Source: JAHBNG01 sp039028975 (lineage in GTDB: Bacteria; Chloroflexota; Anaerolineae; Caldilineales; Caldilineaceae). From it: 64,000 bases of DNA. The stretch covers positions 62,001 to 126,000 of the forward strand of contig JBCCHB010000023.1 in assembly GCA_039028975.1 (NCBI GenBank), in the 5' to 3' direction. The notes under the pieces were generated by a model. That model ran no database searches and was not told where the DNA came from. It worked only from the letters and a program-made list of their open reading frames with translations. Positions 7,746 to 17,879 of this stretch are shown one piece after another; position 1 is the first letter of the stretch; every line of letters starts with the position of its first letter. The position numbers were made by a program, and so were the translations under genes.

Positions 7746-10700
7746 TTATCCCAATCGCAAATCAAGCGTTTCGGGAAATTCGGGATTGATTTTTAGGGGC
7801 GGCACAACCGTTGGTCCTGTTCCACCACCCCCATCGGTTACATTTCGATAGACTGGTGGCGGTGTGGTTCTCCAATCAATTCTTGGGCCAAGCTGCATCT
7901 GATTAGGCGTATGGCCATAACCCCAAAAACGAGAGATGCGTCGCGCCTCAGCTACATTATCATTGACAGGAATGTCCTCATATCCACGTCCACCGGGGTG
8001 GACAACATGGTAGGTACAGCCACCAATTGCCCTATTGGACCAACTATCGACCAGATCAATAACCAACGGTGCTTGAACCGGCATCGTCGGGTGCAGAGCT
8101 GAAGGGGGCTGCCAGGCTTGGTAGCGAATGCCGGCAACGTATTCACCGTGGGTGCCTGTATTGCGCAAGGGCACTTGACGTCCGTTGCAGGTGAGAATGT
8201 GGCGCGAGTCAGTTAGTCCGTTGACTCTAACCTGAATACGCTCTGCCGATGAATCGACATAGCGGGCTGTTCCCTGGCTACTAACCTCTTCGCCCAGAAC
8301 ATGCCATGGCTCAATGGCCATACGTACTTCAACCTCCATACCCTGTACGTTAGCTGTGCCATAACGGGGGAAGCGGAATTCGTGGAAGGGATCGAGCCAG
8401 GCCAAATCAAAGGGATAGCCTACCTCATTTAGATCCGTCACGACATCTTGAAGATCCTCTTCCACATAATGGGGCAGCAGGAATCGATCATGCAGTTGTG
8501 TGCCCCAGCGCACCAGCGGCTTGTAGTACGGCTCTTGCCAAAACCGCGCCACCAGCGTACGCACAAGCAACAACTGCACAAGGCTCATACGAGCGTGGGG
8601 CGGCATATCAAAGGCGCGCAATTCAAGCAACCCCTGGCGTCCACTGGCTGAGTCTGGCGAGTAGAGCTTGTCAATGCAAAACTCGGCACGATGGGTGTTG
8701 CCAGTAAGGTCCACCAGCAAGTTACGCAATACCCTGTCCACCAACCAAGGCGGTGAAGGCTGCCCACGTGCTGGAATCTGCGAGAAGGCAATCTCTAATT
8801 CGTAGAGCCGATCGTCTCGCCCTTCATCTACCCGAGGAGCCTGGCTAGTTGGACCGATAAACATGCTGGAAAAGAGATAGGATAGTCCCGGATGGTGCTG
8901 CCAGTAGGTAATTAGGCTGCGCAACAGATCGGGGCGACGCAGGAAGGGCGAGTCCGGCGCGGAGGGGCCACCTAACGTGACATGATTGCCGCCACCTGTC
9001 CCCGTATGCCGTCCATCGATGAGAAACTTTTCCGTGCCGAGCCGAGACAGACGCGCCTCTTCATAGAGTGTTTCCGTATTTGCTACCAGCGTCTGCCAAT
9101 CTCCTACTGGATGTATGTTGACTTCTACGACCCCCGGATCGGGAGTGACCAACAACTTTTGCAGACGGTGATCCGACGGCGGCTCATATCCCTCCAAAAT
9201 GATGGGCATAGCCAACTCACTAGCCGTCAGCTCGATGGCATTCAACAACTGCAAGTAGTGCTCTAGGTAGACAAGAGGAGGCATAAAGATATAAAGCTGT
9301 CCGCCCCGCACCTCAGCGCAGAGCGCCGTGCGCACCACCTCTCTGATCTCCTTGGTGACCTTACGCTTTGGTTTATCTTCTGGCAAGCGTTCAGCTTGAT
9401 GACCGTTCTTATCGCTCCCCTTCGCAATGGGATCTGTTTGGGGCTTGGTTTGGGTTTGCGCTTTTTCCAGAGCCTGTTCTGCGATTGCCGGAGCCGTTTT
9501 TGCTTTGCCTAAAGGTGATTGCTCTAAGAATGCCTGGGAGTTGGCATAGTCGGGTAGAGGCTTCATAGGTTCAAAGGGCGATCGTTCATAGGGTACGGAT
9601 CGCTCGGCTTCTTCTTGCCAGGGTAGATTCTCCAATGGCAGCCGCAGCCCCATGGGCGAGTTGCCAGGCAAGAGGAAAAGTTGAGAGCGTCGGGTAGGCC
9701 AGCCACTGCTCATCCAACTTTGGGAGGCGAAGGGGCCGTGAGTGAAGTTCCAAGCCAAGGGTAGTATGTAACCAGTTGGATTATTGAGTCCCTTTTCGAG
9801 TAGATGAGCCAACTGCTGCCGCTCCAGCGGATCATCCAGATTCTTTTCCAGCGGGTTTAGATTATCGGGTACGTTGCTCTCTTCCCAAAGAAAGTAGAAG
9901 ACATCTTCAAAAGCTGGGATGACAAAGTTTCCGCTTAGGCCCAGCTTTTCGGCTAACACTTTCGTAAATCGCTGGGCATCTTCTGGTACCCGCACTTTAG
10001 CACTCTGCTCTGAGGTTGTTGACTCGACCCCCGCCTGGTCAAAGAGGGATGGATCTTGCCACATGGGAAGGCCGTCAGTGCGCCAGTAAGCTGCCAACTT
10101 CCAGCGGGGTAACTGCTCACCCGGATACCACTTGCCTTGTCCAAAATGAAGAATGCCGCCCCGTCCAAAGGCATTGTGGAGCCGCTGAATCAACGTATGG
10201 GCCAGTGCCCGCTTATGAGGACCATCCGCAGCAAAGTTCCATTCGGCACCCTCCATATCGTCAATGGAGACAAAGGTCGGTTCGCCCCCCATGGTCAGCC
10301 GTACATCGTGGGTAAATAGCTCTTCATCTACCTGCTCTCCCAACTGGTTGATGGCCTCCCATTGTTGGGTTGTGTAAGGCTTGGTTACCCGTGGATCTTC
10401 AAAAATACGCTGCACACTGTTATCAAAATCAAAGGTCGCTTCGCACTCGTCGGTGTACCCAGTGACGGGGGCAGCACTCTGGGGCGAGGGTGTGCAAGCC
10501 AGTGGAATATGCCCTTCCCCTGCAAAGAGACCCGAGGTGGGATCCAACCCTAGCCAGCCCGCACCTGGCACATAAACTTCAGCCCATGCATGGAGATCGG
10601 TAAAGTCTGCCAGCGGGCCAGAAGGACCATCCAACGCCTCCTGATCAGCGGTAAGCTGGACCAGGTAGCCAGATACAAAGCGCGCTGCCAAGCCCAGATG

Positions 10701-11276
10701 GCGAAGAATTTGAACCAGCAGCCAGCCTGAGTCCCGACACGAACCCAACGCCTTTTCTAAGGTCTTTTCGCATGTCTGTACCCCAGGATCCATGCGCACC
10801 GAGTACTCAATATCGCAGTAGAGTTTCTGATTTAACGCTACCAGGAAGTCATTGATGGGTGTATGCGAACGATCAACAGATTGTAGCCATGCCAGCAGCC
10901 GTGGACCTTTCTCATCAATGTTCAGGTAAGGAGCCAAATCTTTGGCATCTTGCTCGTTATATGTGAAGGGATAGTGCTCTGCTGATTCATCAACAAAGAA
11001 GTCAAAGGGGTTTATGGGGGTCATATCCGCCACCACATCCACCTCAATAGAGAGTTCTTTGGTTTGTTTTGGGAAGACCACCCGGGCTTGGTAGTTGCCA
11101 AAGGGATCTTGCTGCCAGTTGATGAAGTGTTCCTCTGGCCGAATGCGAAGCGAGTACCCCTGAATAGGCGTACGGCAATGGGGGGCTGGGCGTAAGCGAA
11201 AAATGTGGGGTGATAGGTTGATCAACCTATCGTAGGTGTAAACGGTTTTATGGTTAATTGCGACGTAGATTGACAT
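7746..11276 (-). CDS. transglutaminase-like protein fused to DUF2126 amidoligase-like region
   Basis: 1176 residues. The first third is a bacterial transglutaminase-like protein: an N-terminal beta-sandwich (about 1-150), then a papain-fold core with Cys in LGSCRDSGW (about 181), His in DLHAWAEVYVPG (about 229) and Asp in GLDPTSG. The remainder, from MGGEPTFVSIDDMEG (about 325) to the C-terminus, is the DUF2126 region, predicted to be an amidoligase of the glutamine-synthetase-like fold; IDGRHTGTGGGNHVTLGG is its most recognisable motif. About residues 575-640 form a Lys/Gln/Pro-rich linker. Homologues usually sit beside alpha-E and circularly permuted ATP-grasp genes, as here, in a predicted pathway for peptide synthesis or protein tagging that remains uncharacterised. 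There is no signal peptide, so it is probably cytoplasmic. Confidence 0.88.
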   Translation of the reverse strand: MSIYVAINHKTVYTYDRLINLSPHIFRLRPAPHCRTPIQGYSLRIRPEEHFINWQQDPFGNYQARVVFPKQTKELSIEVDVVADMTPINPFDFFVDESAEHYPFTYNEQDAKDLAPYLNIDEKGPRLLAWLQSVDRSHTPINDFLVALNQKLYCDIEYSVRMDPGVQTCEKTLEKALGSCRDSGWLLVQILRHLGLAARFVSGYLVQLTADQEALDGPSGPLADFTDLHAWAEVYVPGAGWLGLDPTSGLFAGEGHIPLACTPSPQSAAPVTGYTDECEATFDFDNSVQRIFEDPRVTKPYTTQQWEAINQLGEQVDEELFTHDVRLTMGGEPTFVSIDDMEGAEWNFAADGPHKRALAHTLIQRLHNAFGRGGILHFGQGKWYPGEQLPRWKLAAYWRTDGLPMWQDPSLFDQAGVESTTSEQSAKVRVPEDAQRFTKVLAEKLGLSGNFVIPAFEDVFYFLWEESNVPDNLNPLEKNLDDPLERQQLAHLLEKGLNNPTGYILPLAWNFTHGPFASQSWMSSGWPTRRSQLFLLPGNSPMGLRLPLENLPWQEEAERSVPYERSPFEPMKPLPDYANSQAFLEQSPLGKAKTAPAIAEQALEKAQTQTKPQTDPIAKGSDKNGHQAERLPEDKPKRKVTKEIREVVRTALCAEVRGGQLYIFMPPLVYLEHYLQLLNAIELTASELAMPIILEGYEPPSDHRLQKLLVTPDPGVVEVNIHPVGDWQTLVANTETLYEEARLSRLGTEKFLIDGRHTGTGGGNHVTLGGPSAPDSPFLRRPDLLRSLITYWQHHPGLSYLFSSMFIGPTSQAPRVDEGRDDRLYELEIAFSQIPARGQPSPPWLVDRVLRNLLVDLTGNTHRAEFCIDKLYSPDSASGRQGLLELRAFDMPPHARMSLVQLLLVRTLVARFWQEPYYKPLVRWGTQLHDRFLLPHYVEEDLQDVVTDLNEVGYPFDLAWLDPFHEFRFPRYGTANVQGMEVEVRMAIEPWHVLGEEVSSQGTARYVDSSAERIQVRVNGLTDSRHILTCNGRQVPLRNTGTHGEYVAGIRYQAWQPPSALHPTMPVQAPLVIDLVDSWSNRAIGGCTYHVVHPGGRGYEDIPVNDNVAEARRISRFWGYGHTPNQMQLGPRIDWRTTPPPVYRNVTDGGGGTGPTVVPPLKINPEFPETLDLRLG

Positions 11277-11395
11277 AGGTTATGGTTGATAGTGCAGTAT
11301 AGTCGACCAGGAATTTTTGTCTGGGCTGTTGCACTCAGCCTCCGCATAAATGTAAGAATTTTCTCTCGGGTATAGACTCACACCCCACGGCTCAC

Positions 11396-12379
11396 TCAAT
11401 CCTCGTCACTTGATACATCGTATGTAATGTAAGATTCATACAAAGCATCATGAATTTGGTGGCACCGTTGGCTGATGTCACTCAGATAAATATCTAGATC
11501 ACCCTCCATGATCTCATCTACCTGAGCATACTGCAACTCCGCGTTGAGACGGGCCGCCCGGCGATAGGCTCGTTCCGAGCGGGGCTTATAGGTGGAATCG
11601 ACAATGCCCTCCAGCCCATGATGCAACATGCTAACCGAAAAAGCGACAGAATGAGGGAATACGGGATTGATAAGCAGAAAGTCTAGGATATGCTCTGGTT
11701 TCAGCGTTGCCGTGTAAAATTTGCAGTACGCCTCAAATGCAGTGCAACTGCGTAACAAACCCAGCCAACGCAAATCTTCGTCTAGGAGGGGAGCCTTTAA
11801 TGTCTCTTCTGGAATCCTTCCCTCTGGGCAGAAGTAGATGCTCATGTTGCGTATGGTTGCCAGCACTCGCTCCACAAAGCGCCCCACTTCCACAAAGTGC
11901 CATCCCTGGCCGTGATTCATGGTTGAATCAGTAATACCGTGGAAGAGATGTGCGCCTTCGTTGATCTGCTCCAAAAATTCCTGGGGTTCAGCTGACCACA
12001 TAGCATCAATATTGACTTGGGCTACATAGAGATAAAATTGGTTGAGCTGATTCCACATCTCAGAAGAGATCTGTTCCCGCACCTGACGAGCGTTTTCGCG
12101 GGCCGAGATTATACAGGATTTTACAGAGTCCGGATTCGCTTCATCAAAGATGATGGCGTCCGTTAGGCTGTAATCATCCTCAATGGTCTCATGATCTACA
12201 GGCATATTGAGGGCCGCTAACACATATTGGCGGCGTTGATCCACCACCTTTTCGGGCTGATCCAGGGTGAGATCGAGATGAACATCGAGTAAACGAGCCG
12301 TATGTTCAGCCCGTTCAACGTAGCGGCCCATCCAGTAAAGACTGTCAGCCGTGCGAGAAAGCATAGTAAGTGTGCGCAT
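11396..12379 (-). CDS. alpha-E domain protein
   Basis: 327 residues, the size of the stand-alone alpha-E family (COG2307, formerly DUF403). The opening MLSRTADSLYWMGRYVERAEH, read from residue 6, is the family hallmark, and the rest is predominantly helical. The catalytic activity is unknown. The gene is consistently clustered with circularly permuted ATP-grasp ligases and transglutaminase-like proteins, which suggests that it works with the ligase on a peptide product. It lies between the ATP-grasp gene (148 bases upstream, separated by a low-complexity repeat) and the transglutaminase/DUF2126 gene (119 bases downstream). A second alpha-E domain occurs fused to an ATP-grasp in the gene at 15068-17851. 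Confidence 0.88.
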   Translation of the reverse strand: MRTLTMLSRTADSLYWMGRYVERAEHTARLLDVHLDLTLDQPEKVVDQRRQYVLAALNMPVDHETIEDDYSLTDAIIFDEANPDSVKSCIISARENARQVREQISSEMWNQLNQFYLYVAQVNIDAMWSAEPQEFLEQINEGAHLFHGITDSTMNHGQGWHFVEVGRFVERVLATIRNMSIYFCPEGRIPEETLKAPLLDEDLRWLGLLRSCTAFEAYCKFYTATLKPEHILDFLLINPVFPHSVAFSVSMLHHGLEGIVDSTYKPRSERAYRRAARLNAELQYAQVDEIMEGDLDIYLSDISQRCHQIHDALYESYITYDVSSDED

Positions 12380-12527
12380 TTTGGTAGGTCGCTTGGTCGG
12401 CTTGTCCCCGTGGCGACGAGGATTGATCGGAAAGTCAGTTAGTCAGTCAGTGAATCTGTCGGTTAGTCACTTGGCCGGAAAGTCAGTTAGTCGCTTAGTC
12501 GGTGAGCCAACTGACCAAACGACCAAT
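12380..12527. repeat. degenerate short-period repeat tract
   Basis: A low-complexity tract between two cassette genes, built of imperfect 4-base periods (GTCAGTTAGTCAGTCAGT, GGTCGG). The 17-base block CGGAAAGTCAGTTAGTC occurs twice, near 12430 and 12476. The right part switches to the complementary bias (GACCAAACGACCAATC), so the tract can fold back on itself. No gene or promoter could be assigned. Confidence 0.6.
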
Positions 12528-14078
12528 CTACCGATCAAGAACCCAGGTATCCTTACTACCACCGCCTTGAGATGAGTTGACGACGAGGGAGCCTCGTTTA
12601 AGGGCGACACGTGTTAAACCGCCAGGAACGATCTCGACACCGTCAACGCCGTTAAGAATGTAGGGTCGCAGATCGACATGACGTGGCTCGAGCTGGCCCT
12701 CTACAAAGCATGGGACTCGCGATAGGCTGATAGTAGGCTGAGCAATGTAGTTTCGCGGATTATTGTCGATCTGTTTGCTAAAGTCGGCTCGCTGCTCCTG
12801 AGTACTGTGGGGGCCAATCAAAATTCCGTAGCCGCCAGATTCGCCCACGGCTTTAACGACCAACTTATCCAGATTTTGCTTTACATAGCTACGTCGCTTC
12901 TGATCATCTAGCAGATAAGTCTCTACGTTAGGCAGGATGGCATCTTGATCCAAATAGTAGCGGATCAGTTGAGGGACGTAGGCATAGACGGCCTTATCGT
13001 CGGCGATTCCTGTACCCAAGGCGTTGGCCAAGGCCACATTTCCCTGCCGATAGGCGTCAAAGATGCCAGGAACCCCTAGTAAAGAATCGGGACGAAAGAC
13101 TTGAGGGTCGATAAAGTCATCGTCTATCCGACGGTAGACCACATCTACCCGACGCAACCCTGCCGTTGTGCGCATGTAGACGATTCCGTCATTGACGACA
13201 AGATCCCGACCTTCAACGAGTGCTATCCCCATTTCGCGGGCCAGAAAAGCATGTTCAAAGTAGGCAGAGTTATAGGCACCAGGGGTTAATAGCACAATAT
13301 TTGGATCATCCTGGTATCGGGGCGAGAGCTTTTGCAATTTAGCCAACAGAGCGCGACTATAGTGGCTTATGGAACGAACACCGTATTTGCGGAAAATGTT
13401 GGGGAAGACACGCTTCATGATCTGGCGATTGTTGAGCATATAAGAGACGCCACTAGGAACCCGCAAGTTGTCTTCCAAGACGGCAAATGTACCGTCAGTT
13501 AGCCGAATCAGATCGGTTCCCACCACCGAAAGATAGACATCTCCTGGCACGTCCACCCCGACCATCTCCGGGCGGAAATGATTGCAGCTTTTGACCAGTT
13601 CTCTCGGCAGGATCTTGTCTTTGAGAACTTTCTGATCATGATAGAGATCGTGGAGAAAGAGATTTAGCGCCGTGATTCGCTGGGCCAATCCTTTATCCAA
13701 TGTGCCCCACTCGGCTTTGGTTATGATCCGTGGCAGTAGATCGTATGGAAAGATGCGTTCGGTTCCCTTATTGTCACTATAGACCGTGAAGGTGATACCC
13801 TGATGCAGAAAGATACGGTCGGCAGCCAATTGCCGACGCTCTAATTGTTCAAGGGGAATAGCCTGTAACTGATTGTAGAGCATACTGTAGTGATTGCGAG
13901 GGCCATCCACCTGGTTGAACATTTCATCATATGAGCTGTCTAAGCGGTAATGTTCAAAAGGGGCACCAAATGAGTTAGTCGCAGTAAGGACTTCCTGAGC
14001 AGCGACTTGTTTCATGGTTTGGTCCATGGTTTCACCCATTGATTGTCTCATGGTTTGGTCTTGTGTTGTCGTGGTCAT
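12528..14078 (-). CDS. circularly permuted type 2 ATP-grasp protein
   Basis: 516 residues, the normal size for stand-alone members (COG2308). Recognisable segments are the N-terminal GPRNHYSMLYNQL and QGITFTVYSDNKGTERIFPYDLLPRII, then VVGTDLIRLTDGTFAVLEDNLRVPSG, LLTPGAYNSAYFEHAFLAREMG, VYRRIDDDFIDPQVFRPDS and the C-terminal GESGGYGILIG and NSSQGGGSKDTWVL. ATP-grasp enzymes ligate a carboxylate to an amine through an acylphosphate; the substrate of this family is not established. A GGAAG ribosome site precedes the ATG at 14078, which overlaps the stop of the transglutaminase gene upstream by 4 bases (ATGA). The N-terminal 30 residues are unusually rich in Met, Gln and Thr (TQDQTMRQSMGETMDQTMKQ). 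Confidence 0.88.
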   Translation of the reverse strand: MTTTTQDQTMRQSMGETMDQTMKQVAAQEVLTATNSFGAPFEHYRLDSSYDEMFNQVDGPRNHYSMLYNQLQAIPLEQLERRQLAADRIFLHQGITFTVYSDNKGTERIFPYDLLPRIITKAEWGTLDKGLAQRITALNLFLHDLYHDQKVLKDKILPRELVKSCNHFRPEMVGVDVPGDVYLSVVGTDLIRLTDGTFAVLEDNLRVPSGVSYMLNNRQIMKRVFPNIFRKYGVRSISHYSRALLAKLQKLSPRYQDDPNIVLLTPGAYNSAYFEHAFLAREMGIALVEGRDLVVNDGIVYMRTTAGLRRVDVVYRRIDDDFIDPQVFRPDSLLGVPGIFDAYRQGNVALANALGTGIADDKAVYAYVPQLIRYYLDQDAILPNVETYLLDDQKRRSYVKQNLDKLVVKAVGESGGYGILIGPHSTQEQRADFSKQIDNNPRNYIAQPTISLSRVPCFVEGQLEPRHVDLRPYILNGVDGVEIVPGGLTRVALKRGSLVVNSSQGGGSKDTWVLDR

Positions 14079-15058
14079 GTTGCTTCCATATCAATCCTTT
14101 TCATATCAACCGATACATTTAAATTCTGTTGGCTTCCCCCGTAAAAGACACCTTTAACTGGGCTTACGTCGCCAAAGTCGCGACCCCAGCCCAAAATAAT
14201 ATGCTGATCGGTAGGAACCAAATTATTCGTCGGATCAAAGTCAATCCAGCCCAAACTGGGCACGTATAGGCTACACCAAGCGTGGGACGCATCGGCACCT
14301 TCTAGCTTCACCTCACCAGGCGGCGGTACAGTTTCAATATATCCACTCATATAGCGAGCGGCCAATCCCTGGGTGCGGAGGGCACCAACCATCAAATGGG
14401 CAAAGTCCTGGCAGACCCCTTGCCGATGCCGTAGCACATCACTCAGGGGTGTGGCAATATCGGTTGCCTCAGGGACAAAATCAAAATCGGTAAAGATTCC
14501 CTCCATGAGTGATTGGGCAGCCTCTACCACCGGACGTTGTGGAACAAAGTAGACACTGGCTAGCTTCTGTAGCTCCTTCAAATGAGGGATAAAGGGAGAG
14601 GGAAGACAAAATTGTCTAATGTTAAAAGCTTGCACCGAAAGTAATGCATCTTTGCTATGAAGCTGTACGGCTACCTCTTCCCATGGCTCTGTCGTGTCGG
14701 CCTTCTGCCTAATCCAGCCTGCAGCAGGGTATTCTTGTTGGGTACTAACGTACTGGGTACTAGCATGCTGGATATCTGAGAGAACAGAGGGCGAAATCTT
14801 CACTTGGCAATTGGCTGTGATTCGGGTCTGTTCATGGGCCTGACGAATTGTGTAGTAAAGCACCCGGTTTCCGTAAAAATCGAGACGCTCGCGGTAATCA
14901 TTCCAGCCTGGCTCAATCTCTATATGTGCATCAATGACCTGCTGCTCATAGAGAAAGGTCGTCATCGAACGGGGCAACAGGTGGGCTTCGTTATAGGATA
15001 GACTCGCCGGTTCCTCGTAATTATATTCCGTTATATGGCGAATCTGATAGGTCGTCAT
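14075..15058 (-). CDS. transglutaminase-like cysteine protein
   Basis: 327 residues: an N-terminal bacterial transglutaminase beta-domain (ITEYNYEEPASLSYNEAHLLPR) followed by a papain-fold core. Catalytic Cys is in HRQGVCQDFAHLM, His in ADASHAWCSLYVP, and Asp in IDFDPTNN; the C-terminal WGRDFGDVSPVKGVFYGG is typical of the family. Such proteins could hydrolyse or form isopeptide bonds and are thought to cooperate with the neighbouring ATP-grasp and alpha-E proteins. It has a 4-base overlap with the downstream ATP-grasp gene and lies 9 bases from the upstream fused ATP-grasp/alpha-E gene, so it is firmly in the same operon. No signal peptide is visible. Confidence 0.9.
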   Translation of the reverse strand: MTTYQIRHITEYNYEEPASLSYNEAHLLPRSMTTFLYEQQVIDAHIEIEPGWNDYRERLDFYGNRVLYYTIRQAHEQTRITANCQVKISPSVLSDIQHASTQYVSTQQEYPAAGWIRQKADTTEPWEEVAVQLHSKDALLSVQAFNIRQFCLPSPFIPHLKELQKLASVYFVPQRPVVEAAQSLMEGIFTDFDFVPEATDIATPLSDVLRHRQGVCQDFAHLMVGALRTQGLAARYMSGYIETVPPPGEVKLEGADASHAWCSLYVPSLGWIDFDPTNNLVPTDQHIILGWGRDFGDVSPVKGVFYGGSQQNLNVSVDMKRIDMEAT

Positions 15059-15067
15059 AGATGGTGA

Positions 15068-17851
15068 TTATGCCAGCAGTTCTACTCGCGCCGTTCCAAA
15101 TTGCTGCTGAACTTGAGTATGGGTAAAGTAACTTTGGGTCACAACTGTGGATAACTCAGATAAATTAAAAGTCAGATCAGCCATGAGTGTATCAAGGGGT
15201 TGACGCAGGACTGAGTCCTTCTCAGTCTGAATGAGCTGTTGTGTATGGCAAAGTTGCAGTTGGGTGGTTGCCAACACCACAATTTGCTCTTCGCGGCTCA
15301 ACCGGTAAGGTACTTTGGTTCGGGGTAAAGTTTCCAGATGGCATTTTAAAGTGTTCAACTGCCAGAGAAGAGACCGGGGGTTTGCCTCATCAAGCAGCAG
15401 CAGATCCAGCACAGTCTGAATCTGTAGGTGTGAACGGTATCTACGACGATAGGTGATGCTATTGTCCGTAGTCTGGAGAGTAGATTCAAGCAAAAGGTGC
15501 TCAACGACTGGTTCTTGTTGAATGACTAGGACAGATCGTATCAACGAGATGGTGCGCAACGCTCGCTCCAAACGGCGCCCCATATCCAGCATTGTCCAGC
15601 CAGCATTGTGGGTCATACTATCATTGTAGAGGCCCGCCAACGCCATCAACCGGGTCATCAGACGATTGAGTTCTCGACTCAGCTCTGCAGGTAAGCTGCC
15701 CAAATCGCTGCTCGTCTTTTGGCTCTGCACTTGCTCCTTTGCGAAACCTGGACTGTGGATTTGAGATTGCGCTTGGCTTTGACCTTGACCAGTCATTTGA
15801 GCCAGACCTTTTGCCAGTGTCCGTTCTGCCAAAGAGGTCCACGATCCTTCAATATCCTGCATCACCCGCCAGATGTCTATCGACCACAGATTCCGCACAG
15901 CATTGGCCGCGCCAAACATGGCCAGTAGGTCGGCATGAAGCCCGCCGATTCGCTGGGGATCTAAGGCCACCGAAAGCAGCTCCTGGGTAGGCTGTTGCAG
16001 TCTCTGTCGTTTTAGCTCATCAGCCTGACTGCCATCCTCAGCTTGTTCATTCTCTGCATCCCCTACAAAGCCAGGATAGGTCATGGTGACCTGGGTAAGC
16101 GCACAGAGTAGCTGATGTAAGGCGGCCCGCTCGTGTTCATCATGTAGATAGGATCCGCTGGTAAAGTACGCCAGAATGGTGCGAAATAGACGGACACTGC
16201 TTTCGGCTCGTTCAATGTAGCGGCCTACCCAGAAGAGGTTTTCTGCAGCCCGGCTTGGTAAGCTCTCCGAACTGTGAAATGCTTCTACAATCTGTTCGGC
16301 TTGCAATTTCCATAAGCTAACGTGTTGCTGTGGTTCCTTGGTAAGCACCCAAGTATCTTTGCTAACGCCGCCTTGGCTCGCCGAGATTGCTTGGGCATCT
16401 GCTGCGGTAGCGCTACGGGTCAGTCCCCCAGGCATCACGGTATAGTCATCCTCGCGTGCTAAAGCAAAGGAGCGCAGAATGGTATGGCGGGCCTTTAGCT
16501 CACCGCTGATAAAAGTAGGCGCTGTTGAATAACTGACCTGCTGCTGACCGACATAGCGATGGGGCTGCGCTTCTATTTTGTATGCCAGTTGTTTTTGTTC
16601 AGCTTTCGTCAGTTGATGGCCTACAATCGTTGGCTCGCGGAAGTGTCCACTGACAGGTTTGATGACCAACTCATCCAGATGCTCAAGGACATAAGCCAAT
16701 TCTTTGGGTTGTCCACACCACCAGGTGGCTGCCATGGGGAGAATAAGATCTTCGCCTAATCTATCACGAGCAATATTCTGTAGAAAAGGTGTGATGCCTA
16801 GATTCTCTAGAACACCTGAACCCAATGGATTGACGACCGTAACCTGTCCCCGGCGTACCGATTCGAGCAAGCCAGGAACGCCCAAATGAGAATCGGACCG
16901 CAGTTCAAGCGGATCGCAAAAGGTATCATCTACTCGTCTCAAAATGGTATCGATAGGCTGAAGACCACTGAGCGCCTTCAAGTTGACCGTGCCATTGAAG
17001 ACCGAGAGATCGGCACCTTGTACCAGGGTATAGCCTAGATAAGACGAAAGATAGGCATGTTCAAAGTACGTTTCACTATGGGGACCGGGCGTCATCACAA
17101 CCACCCGGGGTGAGTCGCTTTGTCGAGGGGCAAGATGGGCCAACGTCGATTGCAGATCGCGGAAGTATCCTGAAAGCCGACTTATTCTGCCGTTCCGAAA
17201 CGTATCTTTCCGAAAGAGCGTCTGCTGCACCTGGTTCATAATGGTGCGATTTTCCAACGCGTAGCCAGAGCCGGATGGGGCTTGGGTGCGGTCACCCACC
17301 ACCCACATACGCCGGTCTGGGCCACGTGCCAGATCCACAGCATAGAGAATCAGTTGATGCTTACCGGGTAGCTGGTTTTCAAAGGTGCTACGCAAAAATC
17401 CAGGATCCTGATAGACCAACTCCAAAGGCAGTAACTGTTCTTTGATCAGGGTTTGGGGGCCATAGAGGTCAGTCAGAATAAGATTGAGCAGTTCGGCCCG
17501 CTGAACCACGCCTGCTTCAATTGTCCGCCACTCTTCCTCGCTGATGATGAGCGGCATCAGATCCAAAGCCCAAAGACGTTGATGACCATTTGGCTCACCA
17601 TTTACTTCCCCGCCAACTCCCGAGTGAACTTCTCCATATACATTGTAGGTAACGCCATTTTCTTGCAATAGGCGGCGGATGTCTAACTGAAGATGCTCGA
17701 TCTCGTCTTGCCCAAGCTTAGTCAAATACGCGCCAAAATCCTGCCAGTGGGCAGCTACCTTTCCAAGTGCATCCAGGGTTTCGTCATTGCCCCTGCGCAA
17801 GTCAACATATTCTAAAAATTTAATGTAGTCAGGAAAGTGCGAGGTAGTCAA
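15068..17851 (-). CDS. circularly permuted ATP-grasp and alpha-E fusion protein
   Basis: 927 residues joining the two partner domains found separately at 12528-14078 and 11396-12379. Residues about 20-480 are a circularly permuted ATP-grasp ligase (GVTYNVYGEVHSGVGG, GDRTQAPSGSGYALENR, VVMTPGPHSETYFEHAYL, LRRVDDTFCDPLELRSDS, SASQGGVSKDTWVL). From about residue 500 an alpha-E domain begins with LPSRAAENLFWVGRYIERAES. The alpha-E part contains a poorly conserved Gln/Ser/Lys-rich insert near residues 690-720. The start used is TTG at 17851; no good ATG lies near and no clear ribosome site is visible. It lies 28 bases from the isochorismatase-family gene upstream and 9 bases from the transglutaminase gene downstream. 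The fusion supports a physical complex between ligase and alpha-E partner. Confidence 0.87.
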   Translation of the reverse strand: MTTSHFPDYIKFLEYVDLRRGNDETLDALGKVAAHWQDFGAYLTKLGQDEIEHLQLDIRRLLQENGVTYNVYGEVHSGVGGEVNGEPNGHQRLWALDLMPLIISEEEWRTIEAGVVQRAELLNLILTDLYGPQTLIKEQLLPLELVYQDPGFLRSTFENQLPGKHQLILYAVDLARGPDRRMWVVGDRTQAPSGSGYALENRTIMNQVQQTLFRKDTFRNGRISRLSGYFRDLQSTLAHLAPRQSDSPRVVVMTPGPHSETYFEHAYLSSYLGYTLVQGADLSVFNGTVNLKALSGLQPIDTILRRVDDTFCDPLELRSDSHLGVPGLLESVRRGQVTVVNPLGSGVLENLGITPFLQNIARDRLGEDLILPMAATWWCGQPKELAYVLEHLDELVIKPVSGHFREPTIVGHQLTKAEQKQLAYKIEAQPHRYVGQQQVSYSTAPTFISGELKARHTILRSFALAREDDYTVMPGGLTRSATAADAQAISASQGGVSKDTWVLTKEPQQHVSLWKLQAEQIVEAFHSSESLPSRAAENLFWVGRYIERAESSVRLFRTILAYFTSGSYLHDEHERAALHQLLCALTQVTMTYPGFVGDAENEQAEDGSQADELKRQRLQQPTQELLSVALDPQRIGGLHADLLAMFGAANAVRNLWSIDIWRVMQDIEGSWTSLAERTLAKGLAQMTGQGQSQAQSQIHSPGFAKEQVQSQKTSSDLGSLPAELSRELNRLMTRLMALAGLYNDSMTHNAGWTMLDMGRRLERALRTISLIRSVLVIQQEPVVEHLLLESTLQTTDNSITYRRRYRSHLQIQTVLDLLLLDEANPRSLLWQLNTLKCHLETLPRTKVPYRLSREEQIVVLATTQLQLCHTQQLIQTEKDSVLRQPLDTLMADLTFNLSELSTVVTQSYFTHTQVQQQFGTARVELLA

Positions 17852-17879
17852 GGGTGATTGCTACGCTTTCAAATCAGTC

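Noticed and set aside
12351..12575. Plus-strand frame with Ser/Val-rich sequence
   Set aside because: It is a translation of the 4-base-period repeat tract, not a gene.
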